DNA of 64,000 bases from Variovorax sp. (lineage in GTDB: Bacteria > Pseudomonadota > Gammaproteobacteria > Burkholderiales > Burkholderiaceae_C). The position numbers and the translations under genes were made by a program. Below are positions 45,601-54,834 of this stretch, piece by piece (the stretch's first letter is position 1; the number at the start of each line of letters is the position of its first letter). The notes under the pieces were generated by a model. It ran no database searches. It was not told where the DNA came from and worked only from the letters and a program-made list of their open reading frames with translations. The DNA lies in NCBI GenBank assembly GCA_017744285.1, contig JAGIBP010000007.1, positions 1 to 64,000 on the forward strand, read 5' to 3'.

Positions 45601-45783
45601 GCGGCTCATGACCTCGGGGCTCGCGCCCGGGTAGAGCGTCTGCACCTGGATCGTGGGGTAGTCGACCTGCGGCAGGGCGGCCAGCGGCAGGAACCGGAAG
45701 CCGACCAGGCCCGCGAGGACGATCGCGAGCATCAGCAGCGCGGTGGCGACCGGCCGCTCGATGAAGACGCGCGAAGGGCTCAT
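42652..45783 (-). CDS. RND multidrug efflux permease, MdtB-like
   Basis: A 1043-residue HAE1-type transporter, partner of the MdtC-like protein. Start ATG 45781-45783 gives MSPSRVFIERPVATALLMLA, the usual N-terminus. Key segments are LPQVDYPTIQVQTLYPGASP, GFVVDDAIVMIENIARYLEE and GIVKKNAIMMIDFAIDAERH, with the proton-relay aspartates in the first of these helix motifs. It begins 16 bases after the adaptor gene and is followed at 64 bases by the MdtC-like gene. Confidence 0.94.
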   Translation of the reverse strand: MSPSRVFIERPVATALLMLAIVLAGLVGFRFLPLAALPQVDYPTIQVQTLYPGASPEVMSRTVTAPLERQFGQMAGLDRMSSTSATGVSIVTLQFALDQTLDVAEQQVQAAINAGGSLLPADLPAPPVYAKVNPADAPILTLAVSSATMPLTEVQNLANTRLAQKISQVGGVGLVSLSGGQRPAVRIQANTNALASVGIGLDTLRTAIAAANANSAKGSFDGPKRAYTINANDQLVTAADYKNLIVAWKNGAPVRMSDVARVIDGAENTQLGAWAAVRPDAQAGDEALKSHAAIILNVQRQPGANVIGTVDAIKKQLPELEASLPGAVKVEILSDRTTGIRASVNHVQLELALAIVLVVLVIFFFLHSLRATIIASIAVPISLIGTFGLMYLLGYSLNNLSLMALTIATGFVVDDAIVMIENIARYLEEGEPPFQAALKGATQIGFTIISLTVSLIAVLIPLLFMGDVVGRLFREFAVTLAITILISAVVSLTLVPMMSARWLKPASQEGGRFGASVQRFFERVIARYDLWLQWVFRHQPLTLVAALLTLALTVVLYVVIPKGLFPTQDTGQLKARIEAAQEVSYARMADLQQAAANAILADADVQSLSSVVGVDAANNTALNIGSMQINLRRGHDAQAEVMQRLRERVRTEVAGVTLYLQPTQDLTIDAETGPTEFRVSLEGVDTTTVNTWARKLVERLRTEPLVRNPTTDAGAQGLAAYVDIDRNTASRLSVTASSVDDALYSAFGQRIVSTIFTETNQYRVILEAQREPLSSPEALGNLQLRTGSGAATPLSSLATVREQYAPLQVTRVAQYPAATIGFDTAPGVALGKSVAAIRAAAKEIGMPGSVSMSFLGAAGAYEKSLTNQLWLILAAVVCVYIVLGVLYESYVHPLTILSTLPSAGVGALLALMVTGNDLGVIGIIGIILLIGIVKKNAIMMIDFAIDAERHQGKSPLEAIHQAALLRFRPILMTTLAALFAALPLMFGWGEGAELRRPLGLAIFGGLVVSQVLTLFTTPVIYLAFDRLGQRLSGRRVGGAEEVA

Positions 45784-45799
45784 CGTTCTTCCCTGCCCG

Positions 45800-47092
45800 T
45801 CACTGCGGCGGCGGACGCTGGCGGCGGCCTTGCTGCGGCCCTTCGCCGTTCGGGCCACGCGGACCGCGCTGGCCGTTGGCGCCCTGGCGCGGCGGCGCCG
45901 GCTTCTCGCCCTGCAACTGCACGCGCGCGCCGTCCTTGAGGCGGTCGCCGCCCTCGGTGACGACGAGCTCGCCTTCCTTCACGCCATCGGTGATCGCCAC
46001 CAGGTCGACGGTGGCCTCGCCGCGCTTGACCTGCCGCATCGACACCGTGCGGTCCTCGTTCACCACATAGACGAACGGTCCGTTGGGACCGGTGCGCACC
46101 GCGGTCACGGGCACGACGATGGCGCTGATGGTGCGCAGCGTCATCTGCACGTTGACGAACTGGTTGGGAAAGAGCGGCGCCCCGGCATTGGCGAAGCGGG
46201 CCTTGGCGCGCACCGTGCCCGTGCTGGTGTCGACGATGTTGTCGAGCGTGGAGAAGGCACCGGTGTCGAGCACCGAACTGCGCACCCGGTCCATCGCCTT
46301 CACCTGCAGCGGCTCGCCCTTGGCGAGCTGCGCCTGGATGTCGGGCACGCGGTCCTGCGGGACCGAGAACTGCACGTCGATCGGGTTCATCTGCGTGATG
46401 ACCGCGATGCCGGTGGCCGCGTTGGCGGTCACGGTGTTGCCCGGATCGACCGTGCGCAGCCCGATGCGGCCCGCCACCGGCGCGGTGATGCGCGTGAAGT
46501 CGAGGTTGAGCCTGGCCGCCGCTTCCGCGGCACGGTCGCTGATCACGGCGCCTTCGAGCTGCTTGACCAGCGCCGCCTGGGTGTCGACGTCCTGCCGCGC
46601 GATCGAGTCCTGGCCGAGCAGCGTGCGGTAGCGCGCCAGCGTGACGCGCGCGGCCTCGAGCTGCGCCTCGTCGCGCACCCGGGTGCCCTTGGCCTGCTCC
46701 AGCGCCTGTTCGTAGGGGCGCGGATCGATGCGCGCGAGCAGCTGGCCCTTGGCGACCGTCTGGCCCTCGGTGTAGAGCACCTCGGTCAGCACGCCGCCGA
46801 CCTGCGGCTTGAGCGTGATGGTCGCCAGCGGCGTGACGGTGCCGAGCGCATCGATCAGGATCGGCAGGTCGGCCCGGTGCGCCGCCGCGTGACCGACGGT
46901 CTGGCTCATGCCGGCGAAGTTCGCACGCCCGCCGGCTGGCTCGGCCGAGCGCTTGATCAAGTACCACGCGCCCGCCGCCAGCCCCGCCACCACCAGCAGC
47001 GCCAGCGCGGTGCCCAGCCAGCGCCGTCCGCGCGACGGGGGCCGAGGTTCGGGAGGAAGAGGAAGGGTGGGCTCGGCGTTGGTGGACGACAT
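45800..47092 (-). CDS. RND efflux periplasmic adaptor, MdtA-like
   Basis: A 430-residue membrane-fusion protein joining the pump to its outer-membrane channel. The N-terminus is a cytoplasmic Pro-rich tail plus one membrane helix (WLGTALALLVVAGLAAGAWY), followed by lipoyl, hairpin and beta-barrel domains (VGGVLTEVLYTEGQTVAKGQ, VAGRIGLRTVDPGNTVTAN). The end is a Gln/Arg/Pro/Gly-rich tail (about 385-430), a low-complexity extension that could be disordered. It is the first gene of the pump operon; tandem 11-bp repeats lie 74 bases upstream. Confidence 0.93.
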   Translation of the reverse strand: MSSTNAEPTLPLPPEPRPPSRGRRWLGTALALLVVAGLAAGAWYLIKRSAEPAGGRANFAGMSQTVGHAAAHRADLPILIDALGTVTPLATITLKPQVGGVLTEVLYTEGQTVAKGQLLARIDPRPYEQALEQAKGTRVRDEAQLEAARVTLARYRTLLGQDSIARQDVDTQAALVKQLEGAVISDRAAEAAARLNLDFTRITAPVAGRIGLRTVDPGNTVTANAATGIAVITQMNPIDVQFSVPQDRVPDIQAQLAKGEPLQVKAMDRVRSSVLDTGAFSTLDNIVDTSTGTVRAKARFANAGAPLFPNQFVNVQMTLRTISAIVVPVTAVRTGPNGPFVYVVNEDRTVSMRQVKRGEATVDLVAITDGVKEGELVVTEGGDRLKDGARVQLQGEKPAPPRQGANGQRGPRGPNGEGPQQGRRQRPPPQ

Positions 47093-47165
47093 GTTGTTGG
47101 AGCAGGCTTTCGGGACGTTGCCTCTGAGTGGATCGCGAAATCGTAGCGCCCAGCCCTTACCAACC

Positions 47166-47194
47166 GTAAAGGCACGGTAAAGGCGCGGTTGAGC
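47166..47194 (-). promoter_or_regulatory. Tandem 11-bp-period repeats upstream of the RND operon
   Basis: GTAAAGG occurs at 47166-47172 and 47177-47183, and a degenerate third copy GTTGAGC at 47188-47194, each exactly 11 bases apart. On the pump strand this is CCTTTAC repeated. Such head-to-tail spacing is typical of OmpR/PhoB-family activator sites, and mdtABC is activated by BaeR in E. coli. No BaeSR pair is next to the pump here. Confidence 0.5.
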
Positions 47195-47310
47195 TGTGCG
47201 TCCGGCGACGTCCAGGTGCAACTGGCGCCGCCGGTATGCATTTCGTCGCATCGCCATGGCGGGCGGATCGACCCCTCGGCACAGTCCGCCCATCGATTCA
47301 GGAGCCCGCC

Positions 47311-47724
47311 ATGCAGATGTCCCCCATCATTGCCGTCCACCTCACCGCCGCCGTCAGCGCCCTGGTTCTGGGGCCGGTGGTGCTCTGGGCCCGCCGGGGC
47401 CGCACGCAGCGTCCCCGGCTGCATCGCGCGCTCGGCTACGCCTGGGTCACGCTCATGGTCATGACCGCCGTCTCCGCCATCTTCATCCGTGACTTCAGGC
47501 TGCCCAACCTCGCCGGCTTCACGCCGATCCACCTGCTGGTGCCGGCGGTCTTCTTCGGACTCGCGCGCGCGTTCTGGAAGCTCTTCAGGGGCGACGTGCG
47601 AGGCCATCGCGTCGCGATGCAGGTGACCTATATCGCCGCCTGCATCGTGGCCGGCGGCTTCACGCTGCTGCCCAGCCGCTATCTCGGCCAGCTCCTGTGG
47701 AGCCAATGGCTGGGCATCGCCTGA
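47311..47724 (+). CDS. DUF2306-like integral membrane protein
   Basis: A 137-residue protein with four predicted membrane helices and conserved His residues (AVHLTAAVSAL, RLHRALGYAWV, RGHRVAMQ) placed as in DUF2306 proteins, which may bind heme or a quinone. ATG 47311 is preceded by AGGAG at good spacing; a longer start would add 25 non-hydrophobic residues. It begins a run of small genes toward the LytS/LytTR pair. Function unknown. Confidence 0.75.
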   Translation: MQMSPIIAVHLTAAVSALVLGPVVLWARRGRTQRPRLHRALGYAWVTLMVMTAVSAIFIRDFRLPNLAGFTPIHLLVPAVFFGLARAFWKLFRGDVRGHRVAMQVTYIAACIVAGGFTLLPSRYLGQLLWSQWLGIA

Positions 47725-47774
47725 CGCCTTGGCTTTCCGCTTTTCTTCTTCCACTTTCCTTCCAGGAGCCCGCC

Positions 47775-48287
47775 ATGCTGACCCAGATCGTCCTTCACAC
47801 CCCCAAGTGGGTCTTCGTCCTCTTCGCCCTTCTGCTCTGGCTCGGCGCCCGCCAGCTCATGGCCACCACCGTCGGCATGGCCCGCATGACGCTGATGCCC
47901 GTCGTCATGGGCGGCCTGTCGCTCTCCGGGGTGGCCTCGGCCTTCGGCGAATCGCCGGCCTCGCTGCTTGCCTGGGCGGCCACGGCCTTCGCAATGCTCG
48001 TCGTCGTGCTGCAGCGGGACGTCCCCGCCGGCACACGCTACGACGCCGCGGCCCGCCGCTTCCACGTGCCCGGCACCGCCGTGCCACTGGTGCTCATGAT
48101 GGGAATCTTCTTCACGAAGTACGCGGTGGGCGTCATGCTCTCCTTCCATCCGGCGTGGGTCCATGAGGTCTTCTTCGCGGTCGGCATCAGCGCGCTCTAC
48201 GGCGCCTTCACGGGCCTCTTCGCCGGACGCGCGATCCGCCTGTGGCGCCTCGCGATGCGCACCGGGACGGCGGCCCTGGCGGCCTGA
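47775..48287 (+). CDS. Uncharacterised five-helix membrane protein (DUF6622-like)
   Basis: A 170-residue, highly hydrophobic protein with about five membrane helices, starting MLTQIVLHTPKWVFVLFALL. It resembles a small family annotated only as DUF6622. The 16 bases around its start (CAGGAGCCCGCCATGC) are identical to those of the preceding gene, giving both the same ribosome binding context. No catalytic motif seen. Confidence 0.68.
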   Translation: MLTQIVLHTPKWVFVLFALLLWLGARQLMATTVGMARMTLMPVVMGGLSLSGVASAFGESPASLLAWAATAFAMLVVVLQRDVPAGTRYDAAARRFHVPGTAVPLVLMMGIFFTKYAVGVMLSFHPAWVHEVFFAVGISALYGAFTGLFAGRAIRLWRLAMRTGTAALAA

Positions 48288-48319
48288 CACCTTGCTTCGA
48301 ACCACGCAGGAGTTTCACC

Positions 48320-48604
48320 ATGAGCAACGACGAGATCGACCGCCTGGCCCGCAAGCGCGCGAAGGCCAAGATGGGCTGGTTCATCCACGCGGCCGTGTAC
48401 GCGGTCGTCAACCTGGGGCTGGTGGCCCTCTCGGCGGCGAACGGCCGCGCCTGGGCCGTCTTTCCGCTGCTGGGCTGGGGCGTGGGCCTGCTGGCCCATG
48501 GCCTCTCGGTCTGGATGCTGCCGCCCGGCGGGCGACTGCTCGAGCGGATGATCGAACGCGAGCGCACCCGGCTCGGCCAGGGGGTCAAGGGAGACCCGTG
48601 GTGA
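48320..48604 (+). CDS. 2TM-domain small membrane protein
   Basis: A 94-residue protein of the 2TM domain family, with an N-terminal charged helix (IDRLARKRAKAKMGWFIHAA), two membrane segments near residues 20-40 and 47-65, and a charged tail. Such proteins often sit beside histidine kinases or response regulators; here the LytS-like kinase is two genes downstream. Start ATG 48320 has GCAGGAG upstream. It overlaps the next gene by four bases (GTGA). Confidence 0.75.
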   Translation: MSNDEIDRLARKRAKAKMGWFIHAAVYAVVNLGLVALSAANGRAWAVFPLLGWGVGLLAHGLSVWMLPPGGRLLERMIERERTRLGQGVKGDPW

Positions 48605-49638
48605 AGACGGCCGCACGGCGGCTGCTGGCGCTCGCGCTGTCCGCGCTCCTGGGCCCCGCCGCGGGCGCCGCGACCGGCGTGGCGGAACTGCCGGCGCCGC
48701 CGGGCACCGGCCCGGTCACCGTGTTCTACCCGACCGCCGCCGCGCCGGCCCGCTTCACGCGCGGGCCCTTCTCTTTCGAGCTGGCCGCCGATGGCGCCCC
48801 GCTTCGCGGCAACGGCCACTTGGTCGTCATCTCGCACGGCTCCGGCGGCTCGCCCTGGCCGCAGGCCGACCTGGCGATCACTCTGGTGAACGCGGGCTTC
48901 ACCGTCGCCATGCCCGAGCATGCAGGCGACAACTGGCACGACATGAGCAGGGTCGGCCCGCCCAGCTGGCGCCACCGGCCGAAGGAGGTGTCCCAGGCCA
49001 TCGATGCGATGGCCGCCGACGCACGCTTCGCGCCGCTGCTCGACTTCGGGCATGTCGGCGTGTTCGGCATGTCGGCCGGCGGGCTCACGGCGTTGACCCT
49101 GGCCGGCGCGCGCTGGTCGCCGGCCTTGCTCAACGCGCACTGCCAGGCGCATCTGGCGCAGGATTTCCCGGCCTGCGTGGGCCTCGCGACCTCGCTCACC
49201 GGCGGCGCACTCGATGGCTTGCGCCTCGCCGTCGCCCGCCGCGCCATCGATTGGCGCCTGGGCAGCCAGCACGCGCTCGAATCCTGGACCGATCCGAGGA
49301 TCACCGCCGCCGTGGCGGCGGTGCCGATGGCCGCACCGGTCGAGATGGCCTCGCTCGCGACGCCGCGGATTCCTCTTGGACTGGTGCGCGCCGGCCACGA
49401 TGACTGGCTCGCCCCGCAATGGCACGTCGACGCGGTGCATGCCGCCTGCAGCCCGCGCTGCACGCTGGTCGCCGACATGCCCGCCGGCGGGCACGGCTCG
49501 ATCCTGTCGCCCCCCGTCCCGGACCTGCCCGCCCGCGCCGCGCGGCTGCTCGACGACCCGCCGGGCTTCGACCGCGCCAGCCTGCCCGCCGTCTACGCCG
49601 CCATCACCCGCTTCTTCGTCCAGAATCTGGCGCCATGA
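48601..49638 (+). CDS. Exported alpha/beta hydrolase (dienelactone hydrolase-like)
   Basis: A 345-residue secreted hydrolase. GTG 48601 starts a Sec signal (KTAARRLLALALSALLGPAAG AATG region, cleavage near AGAA). The fold markers are ISHGSGGSPW (oxyanion loop), VFGMSAGG with the nucleophile Ser, and the final His in MPAGGHGSIL. It lies between the 2TM gene and the kinase gene, each with 4-base overlaps, so it is part of the signalling operon. A role as platelet-activating-factor acetylhydrolase or esterase is possible; substrate unknown. Confidence 0.8.
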   Translation: MKTAARRLLALALSALLGPAAGAATGVAELPAPPGTGPVTVFYPTAAAPARFTRGPFSFELAADGAPLRGNGHLVVISHGSGGSPWPQADLAITLVNAGFTVAMPEHAGDNWHDMSRVGPPSWRHRPKEVSQAIDAMAADARFAPLLDFGHVGVFGMSAGGLTALTLAGARWSPALLNAHCQAHLAQDFPACVGLATSLTGGALDGLRLAVARRAIDWRLGSQHALESWTDPRITAAVAAVPMAAPVEMASLATPRIPLGLVRAGHDDWLAPQWHVDAVHAACSPRCTLVADMPAGGHGSILSPPVPDLPARAARLLDDPPGFDRASLPAVYAAITRFFVQNLAP

Positions 49639-50687
49639 AGATCCACTGGTCCAGCGTCGGCCGCCACTACCTGCAAGTCATCGCCTTCTGCTGCGTGGTG
49701 GCGGTGCTGACCACCGCCATCTGGCCGAACAAGACCTACGTCATGCAGGTCGGCTACGCGCTGTCCGTGGGCACCGTCATCTGGTTCGTGATCGAGTTCG
49801 GTCGCTACCTCGTCGACGAGCGGCACTGCCACACCGACAGCTCCGGCGGCCACGGCTGGCCCAAGGGCTGGCGCGGCCTGCTGCTGACCGTCGTGGGCAT
49901 CGGCGCAGGGTTCCTGGTCGGCGACCGCGTGGGCGACTTTCTCTTTGCGTACCCCAACGTCTCGTCGCCGCGCGACAACGCCATCAGCCTCGTGATCACC
50001 ATCGTTGCCGGTGCCGCTGCGAGCTTCTACTTCCACGCGCGCGGACGGGCCGCCGCGCTGACCGCCAAGATCGCCACCGCCGAACGCGACGCCGGCGAAG
50101 CCCGGCTCAAGCTGCTCGAAACCCAGCTCGAACCCCACATGCTGTTCAACACGCTGGCCAACCTGCGGGCGCTGATCGCGGTCGACCCACCGCGCGCGAT
50201 CGAGATGCTCGATCACCTGAACGATTACCTGCGCGTCACGCTCTCCGGCTCGCGCGCCACCTCGCATCCGCTGGCCAGCGAATTCGACCGCCTGCGCGAC
50301 TACCTCTCGTTGATGTCGGTGCGCATGGGGCCCCGGCTGCACTACGCGCTCGACCTGCCCGACGCCTTGCGCGGCCAACCCATTCCGCCGCTGCTGCTGC
50401 AGCCCCTGGTCGAGAATGGCATCCGCCACGGTCTCGAACCCAAGGTCGAGGGCGGCGAAATCAGCGTTCGCGCGCGGCGCGACGGCCCGCGGTTGCTCAT
50501 CGAGGTGACCGACACCGGCGTGGGCATCGACACGGCCGCACCGTCCGGCGACGGCGACGGCGGCTTCGGCCTCGCGCAGGTGCGCGAGCGCCTCCAGACC
50601 GCCTACGGCCCGCAAGGCACCCTGACCTTGGCCCCGCTCGCCACCGGCGGCACCCGGGCCGCCATCAGCCTTCCCCTGTCCGCATGA
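49635..50687 (+). CDS. LytS/AlgZ-type sensor histidine kinase
   Basis: A 350-residue membrane kinase of the His_kinase family. Four predicted membrane helices fill about residues 10-135. The phospho-acceptor is the His in TQLEPHMLFNTLANLRALIA, followed by the ATPase motifs PLLLQPLVENGIRHGLEPK (N-box) and TDTGVGID, with GGFGLAQVRERL as the G2 box. It pairs with the LytTR regulator gene starting four bases before its stop. There is no separate extracellular sensor, so signals are probably detected inside the membrane. Confidence 0.9.
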   Translation: MKIHWSSVGRHYLQVIAFCCVVAVLTTAIWPNKTYVMQVGYALSVGTVIWFVIEFGRYLVDERHCHTDSSGGHGWPKGWRGLLLTVVGIGAGFLVGDRVGDFLFAYPNVSSPRDNAISLVITIVAGAAASFYFHARGRAAALTAKIATAERDAGEARLKLLETQLEPHMLFNTLANLRALIAVDPPRAIEMLDHLNDYLRVTLSGSRATSHPLASEFDRLRDYLSLMSVRMGPRLHYALDLPDALRGQPIPPLLLQPLVENGIRHGLEPKVEGGEISVRARRDGPRLLIEVTDTGVGIDTAAPSGDGDGGFGLAQVRERLQTAYGPQGTLTLAPLATGGTRAAISLPLSA

Positions 50688-51505
50688 ACCCCACCGCCCT
50701 GATCGCCGAGGACGAGCCGCTGCTCGCCCAGGCCCTGCAAGCCGAACTGACCGCCGCCTGGCCCGAGCTGCGCGTCATCGCCATCGCCGGCGACGGCCGC
50801 AGCGCGGTGCGCGAGGCGCTCGACCAACTGCCGCAGGTGCTGTTCCTCGACATCCGCATGCCGGGGCTCGACGGCCTGGGCGTGGCCGCCGAACTCGCCG
50901 ACGCGTGGCCGCTCGACGAGGCGCCGATGCCGCAGCTCGTCTTCGTCACCGCCTACGACGAATACGCCGCGCGCGCCTTCGACGCCCAGGCGATCGACTA
51001 CGTGCTCAAGCCGGTGCAGGCCGAGCGCCTGCGCCGCACCGTGAGCCGCGTCCGCGCGGCGCTCGAACAGCGCACGGCCTCGCCCCTGCCCGCCGACGAC
51101 GCGCTGGCCGGCACGCTGGCCCAGTGGCGCCGCGCGCTCGCCGCCGCCGAAGGCGCGCCGGCCGCCGCACCGCTCAAGCTGATCGCGGCGAGCCAGGCCG
51201 GCTCCTCGGGCAACAGCGTGCGCATGGTCCCCATCGACGAGGTGCAGTACTTCGAGGCCGCAGACAAATACGTGCGCGTCGTCACGGCGCAGCACGAATA
51301 CTTGATTCGTACACCGCTCAAGCAATTGCTGCCGCAACTCGACACCCAGGTCTTCTGGCAGGTCCATCGCGCCGTGGTGGTGCGCAGCGACGCGATCGAG
51401 TCGGTGCATCGCGACGAATCGGGTAGGCAGCATCTGACACTGCGCGGCCGGACCGAAAAGATCCCGGTGAGCCGGCTCTACGCCCACCTCTTCCGCGCCA
51501 TGTGA
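50684..51505 (+). CDS. LytTR-family response regulator
   Basis: A 273-residue AlgR/LytR-type regulator. The receiver has IAEDEPLL, phospho-acceptor Asp in LFLDIRMPGLDG and the Lys in YVLKPVQAERL. A flexible linker (about 125-160) precedes the LytTR DNA-binding domain (VPIDEVQYFEAADKYVRVVT through HRAVVVRSDAIESVHRDESG). It ends the operon and is followed by a strong terminator. Target genes are not evident; the upstream membrane and hydrolase genes are candidates. Confidence 0.92.
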   Translation: MNPTALIAEDEPLLAQALQAELTAAWPELRVIAIAGDGRSAVREALDQLPQVLFLDIRMPGLDGLGVAAELADAWPLDEAPMPQLVFVTAYDEYAARAFDAQAIDYVLKPVQAERLRRTVSRVRAALEQRTASPLPADDALAGTLAQWRRALAAAEGAPAAAPLKLIAASQAGSSGNSVRMVPIDEVQYFEAADKYVRVVTAQHEYLIRTPLKQLLPQLDTQVFWQVHRAVVVRSDAIESVHRDESGRQHLTLRGRTEKIPVSRLYAHLFRAM

Positions 51506-51518
51506 TTCACCCAAAGAA

Positions 51519-51548
51519 AAAGCCGGCCCCTTGAACAGGGCCGGCTTT
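51519..51548. terminator. Bidirectional intrinsic terminator
   Basis: AAAGCCGGCCC (51519-51529), loop CTTGAACA, GGGCCGGCTTT (51538-51548): an 11-pair stem with A and T ends between the LytTR gene and the convergent Pro/Tyr-rich gene. Confidence 0.92.
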
Positions 51549-51589
51549 CTCGGGTGACAGCAGGCGATTCGGTGGCGCGAAGCGGTCGT

Positions 51590-51934
51590 TCAGCGCCAGT
51601 CGCCGTGGCGGTGGCCATGGCCGCGGTAGTACGGACCCGGGTAGTAGCCCGGACGGTAGTACACGCGCGGCGGCGGCGGCGGTGCGTAGTAGACCGGGGC
51701 CGGGCGAACGTAGACCGGCGGCGGCGCCACATAGGCCGGCGCGGGGTAATAGACCGGCGGCGGCGCCACGTAATACGGTTGCGGCGATGCCACGCCCACG
51801 GCCACGCCGGGGACGTTGACACCCACCGACCAGGCAACATTGGCTGCGCTCGCCGACGCTGCGGCAAAGAGCGCGCCTGCGGCAACAACGCCGGCGGCGG
51901 CCCATTTGAAGAGTGTGGATCGCGTCTTGCTCAT
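51590..51934 (-). CDS. Exported Pro/Tyr-rich low-complexity protein
   Basis: A 114-residue protein with a Sec signal (LFKWAAAGVVAAGALFAAAS, cleavage near ASA-ANV). After a short beta-like stretch (VAWSVGVNVPGVAVGVA) comes a repeat zone of Tyr, Pro, Val and Ala (YYVAPPPVYYPAPAY and variants), ending in GHGHRHGDWR, which could bind metal. Similar small proteins are frequent in Burkholderiales and are unannotated. CAGGAG lies eight bases before the ATG. A periplasmic or surface structural role is possible. Confidence 0.72.
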   Translation of the reverse strand: MSKTRSTLFKWAAAGVVAAGALFAAASASAANVAWSVGVNVPGVAVGVASPQPYYVAPPPVYYPAPAYVAPPPVYVRPAPVYYAPPPPPRVYYRPGYYPGPYYRGHGHRHGDWR

Positions 51935-52073
51935 GTCTGGAACTCCTGTTTGATGCGGGCGTATCGAGCGCCCGTGCCTGTATTCAACGCGGCAAGTGTC
52001 AATGTGGTGTACGCCGCTCTGTGAAGAAGGTTGCCAAAGGTAACGCCCTTCGAGCGGCACCTAGAATGCGTGA

Positions 52074-53879
<1,806 letters not shown>

Positions 53880-53901
53880 CCCTCGTGCGCGCAGCCGCCG
53901 C

Positions 53902-54834
53902 TCAGAGCGGCTTCGTCAGGTAGACGGCCTCGCGCCCCACGATCACCCGCTGCGCCGGCATGAAGACGGTGCAGCGGTCGCATGGCGCGCGAATCTCGTC
54001 GGGCCCGTTGATGGCGATGAGCTCGCCCTTGTCGAAGGTCTCGAAGCCGACCAGCGGGCGCACGAAGCGAAAGTCCTCCGACTGGATCACGTGCGTCTGC
54101 AGCAGCTCATAGCGTTGCTGCGGCGCGGGCGCGGCGGCGGGCCCGTGGTCGATCAAGCCGAAATGCGCGAGGAAGCGCAGCGTGACCTCGGTCGCGAGGT
54201 CGGCCGCCGACTGCCGGAAGTGCTGGCCGCACTCCACCACCACCGCCGCGCCGGGCGCGTCGGCGCCCGCATGCAGGCCGTGCTGGATCAGGGGCGTGCC
54301 CGAACCCAGGCCGCTCGGCATGACCAGGTGGATCGGCGGCAGGCCGATCGCCATTGCCACCGAGGCGTTGCGCTCGAAGGCCGGATACACCCAGAACGGC
54401 ACCACGTCCTGGCTTGTGGAGTGGATGTCGAGGATGTGGTCCGCCGCCGCGACCACCGGCCGCAGCTCGCGGGCACGGCGCAGCTCGGGGCTGTTCTCGG
54501 GCCCGTCCAGCCACTCGTCGGACCAGACGCGGTTGAGGTTGTGCACGATCTGCCGATTGTCGAACGGCCGGGCCGGATCGAAGGCGTTGTAGGCTTCCAC
54601 GTGCGCGAAGCTCACCGTGAGCGTGCCGGACTGGGGCCGCACGCCGGTGTCGAGCAGGTGCGTCGCCGCCACCATGCCGCAGATCTCGTTGCCGTGCGTG
54701 AGCGCGTTGATCAGGACATGCGGCCCTGGCCGGCCGGACTCGAAGCGATGCACGTAGTCGATGCCGGTGTTGCCCTCGCGATAGGCCGAGAGATCGCGCG
54801 GAAGCACCTCGAACTCGTGGCGGGCTTCGGTCAT
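53902..54834 (-). CDS. Succinylglutamate desuccinylase/aspartoacylase-family zinc hydrolase
   Basis: A 310-residue M14-like amidohydrolase. Zinc ligands are visible as His and Glu in NALTHGNEICG, with the third His in ILDIHSTSQDVVP; the arginine-containing segment VHNLNRVW fits substrate carboxylate binding; the catalytic Glu is in VVVECGQH. It probably removes an acyl group from an N-acyl amino acid or acts on a related amide. The ATG overlaps the stop of the aldo/keto reductase gene by four bases, so both are co-expressed. Confidence 0.85.
   Translation of the reverse strand: MTEARHEFEVLPRDLSAYREGNTGIDYVHRFESGRPGPHVLINALTHGNEICGMVAATHLLDTGVRPQSGTLTVSFAHVEAYNAFDPARPFDNRQIVHNLNRVWSDEWLDGPENSPELRRARELRPVVAAADHILDIHSTSQDVVPFWVYPAFERNASVAMAIGLPPIHLVMPSGLGSGTPLIQHGLHAGADAPGAAVVVECGQHFRQSAADLATEVTLRFLAHFGLIDHGPAAAPAPQQRYELLQTHVIQSEDFRFVRPLVGFETFDKGELIAINGPDEIRAPCDRCTVFMPAQRVIVGREAVYLTKPL

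Noticed and set aside
42508..45939. Second very long plus-strand open frame opposite the MdtB-like gene
   Set aside because: Same reason: mirror frame of an RND permease with no recognisable protein pattern.
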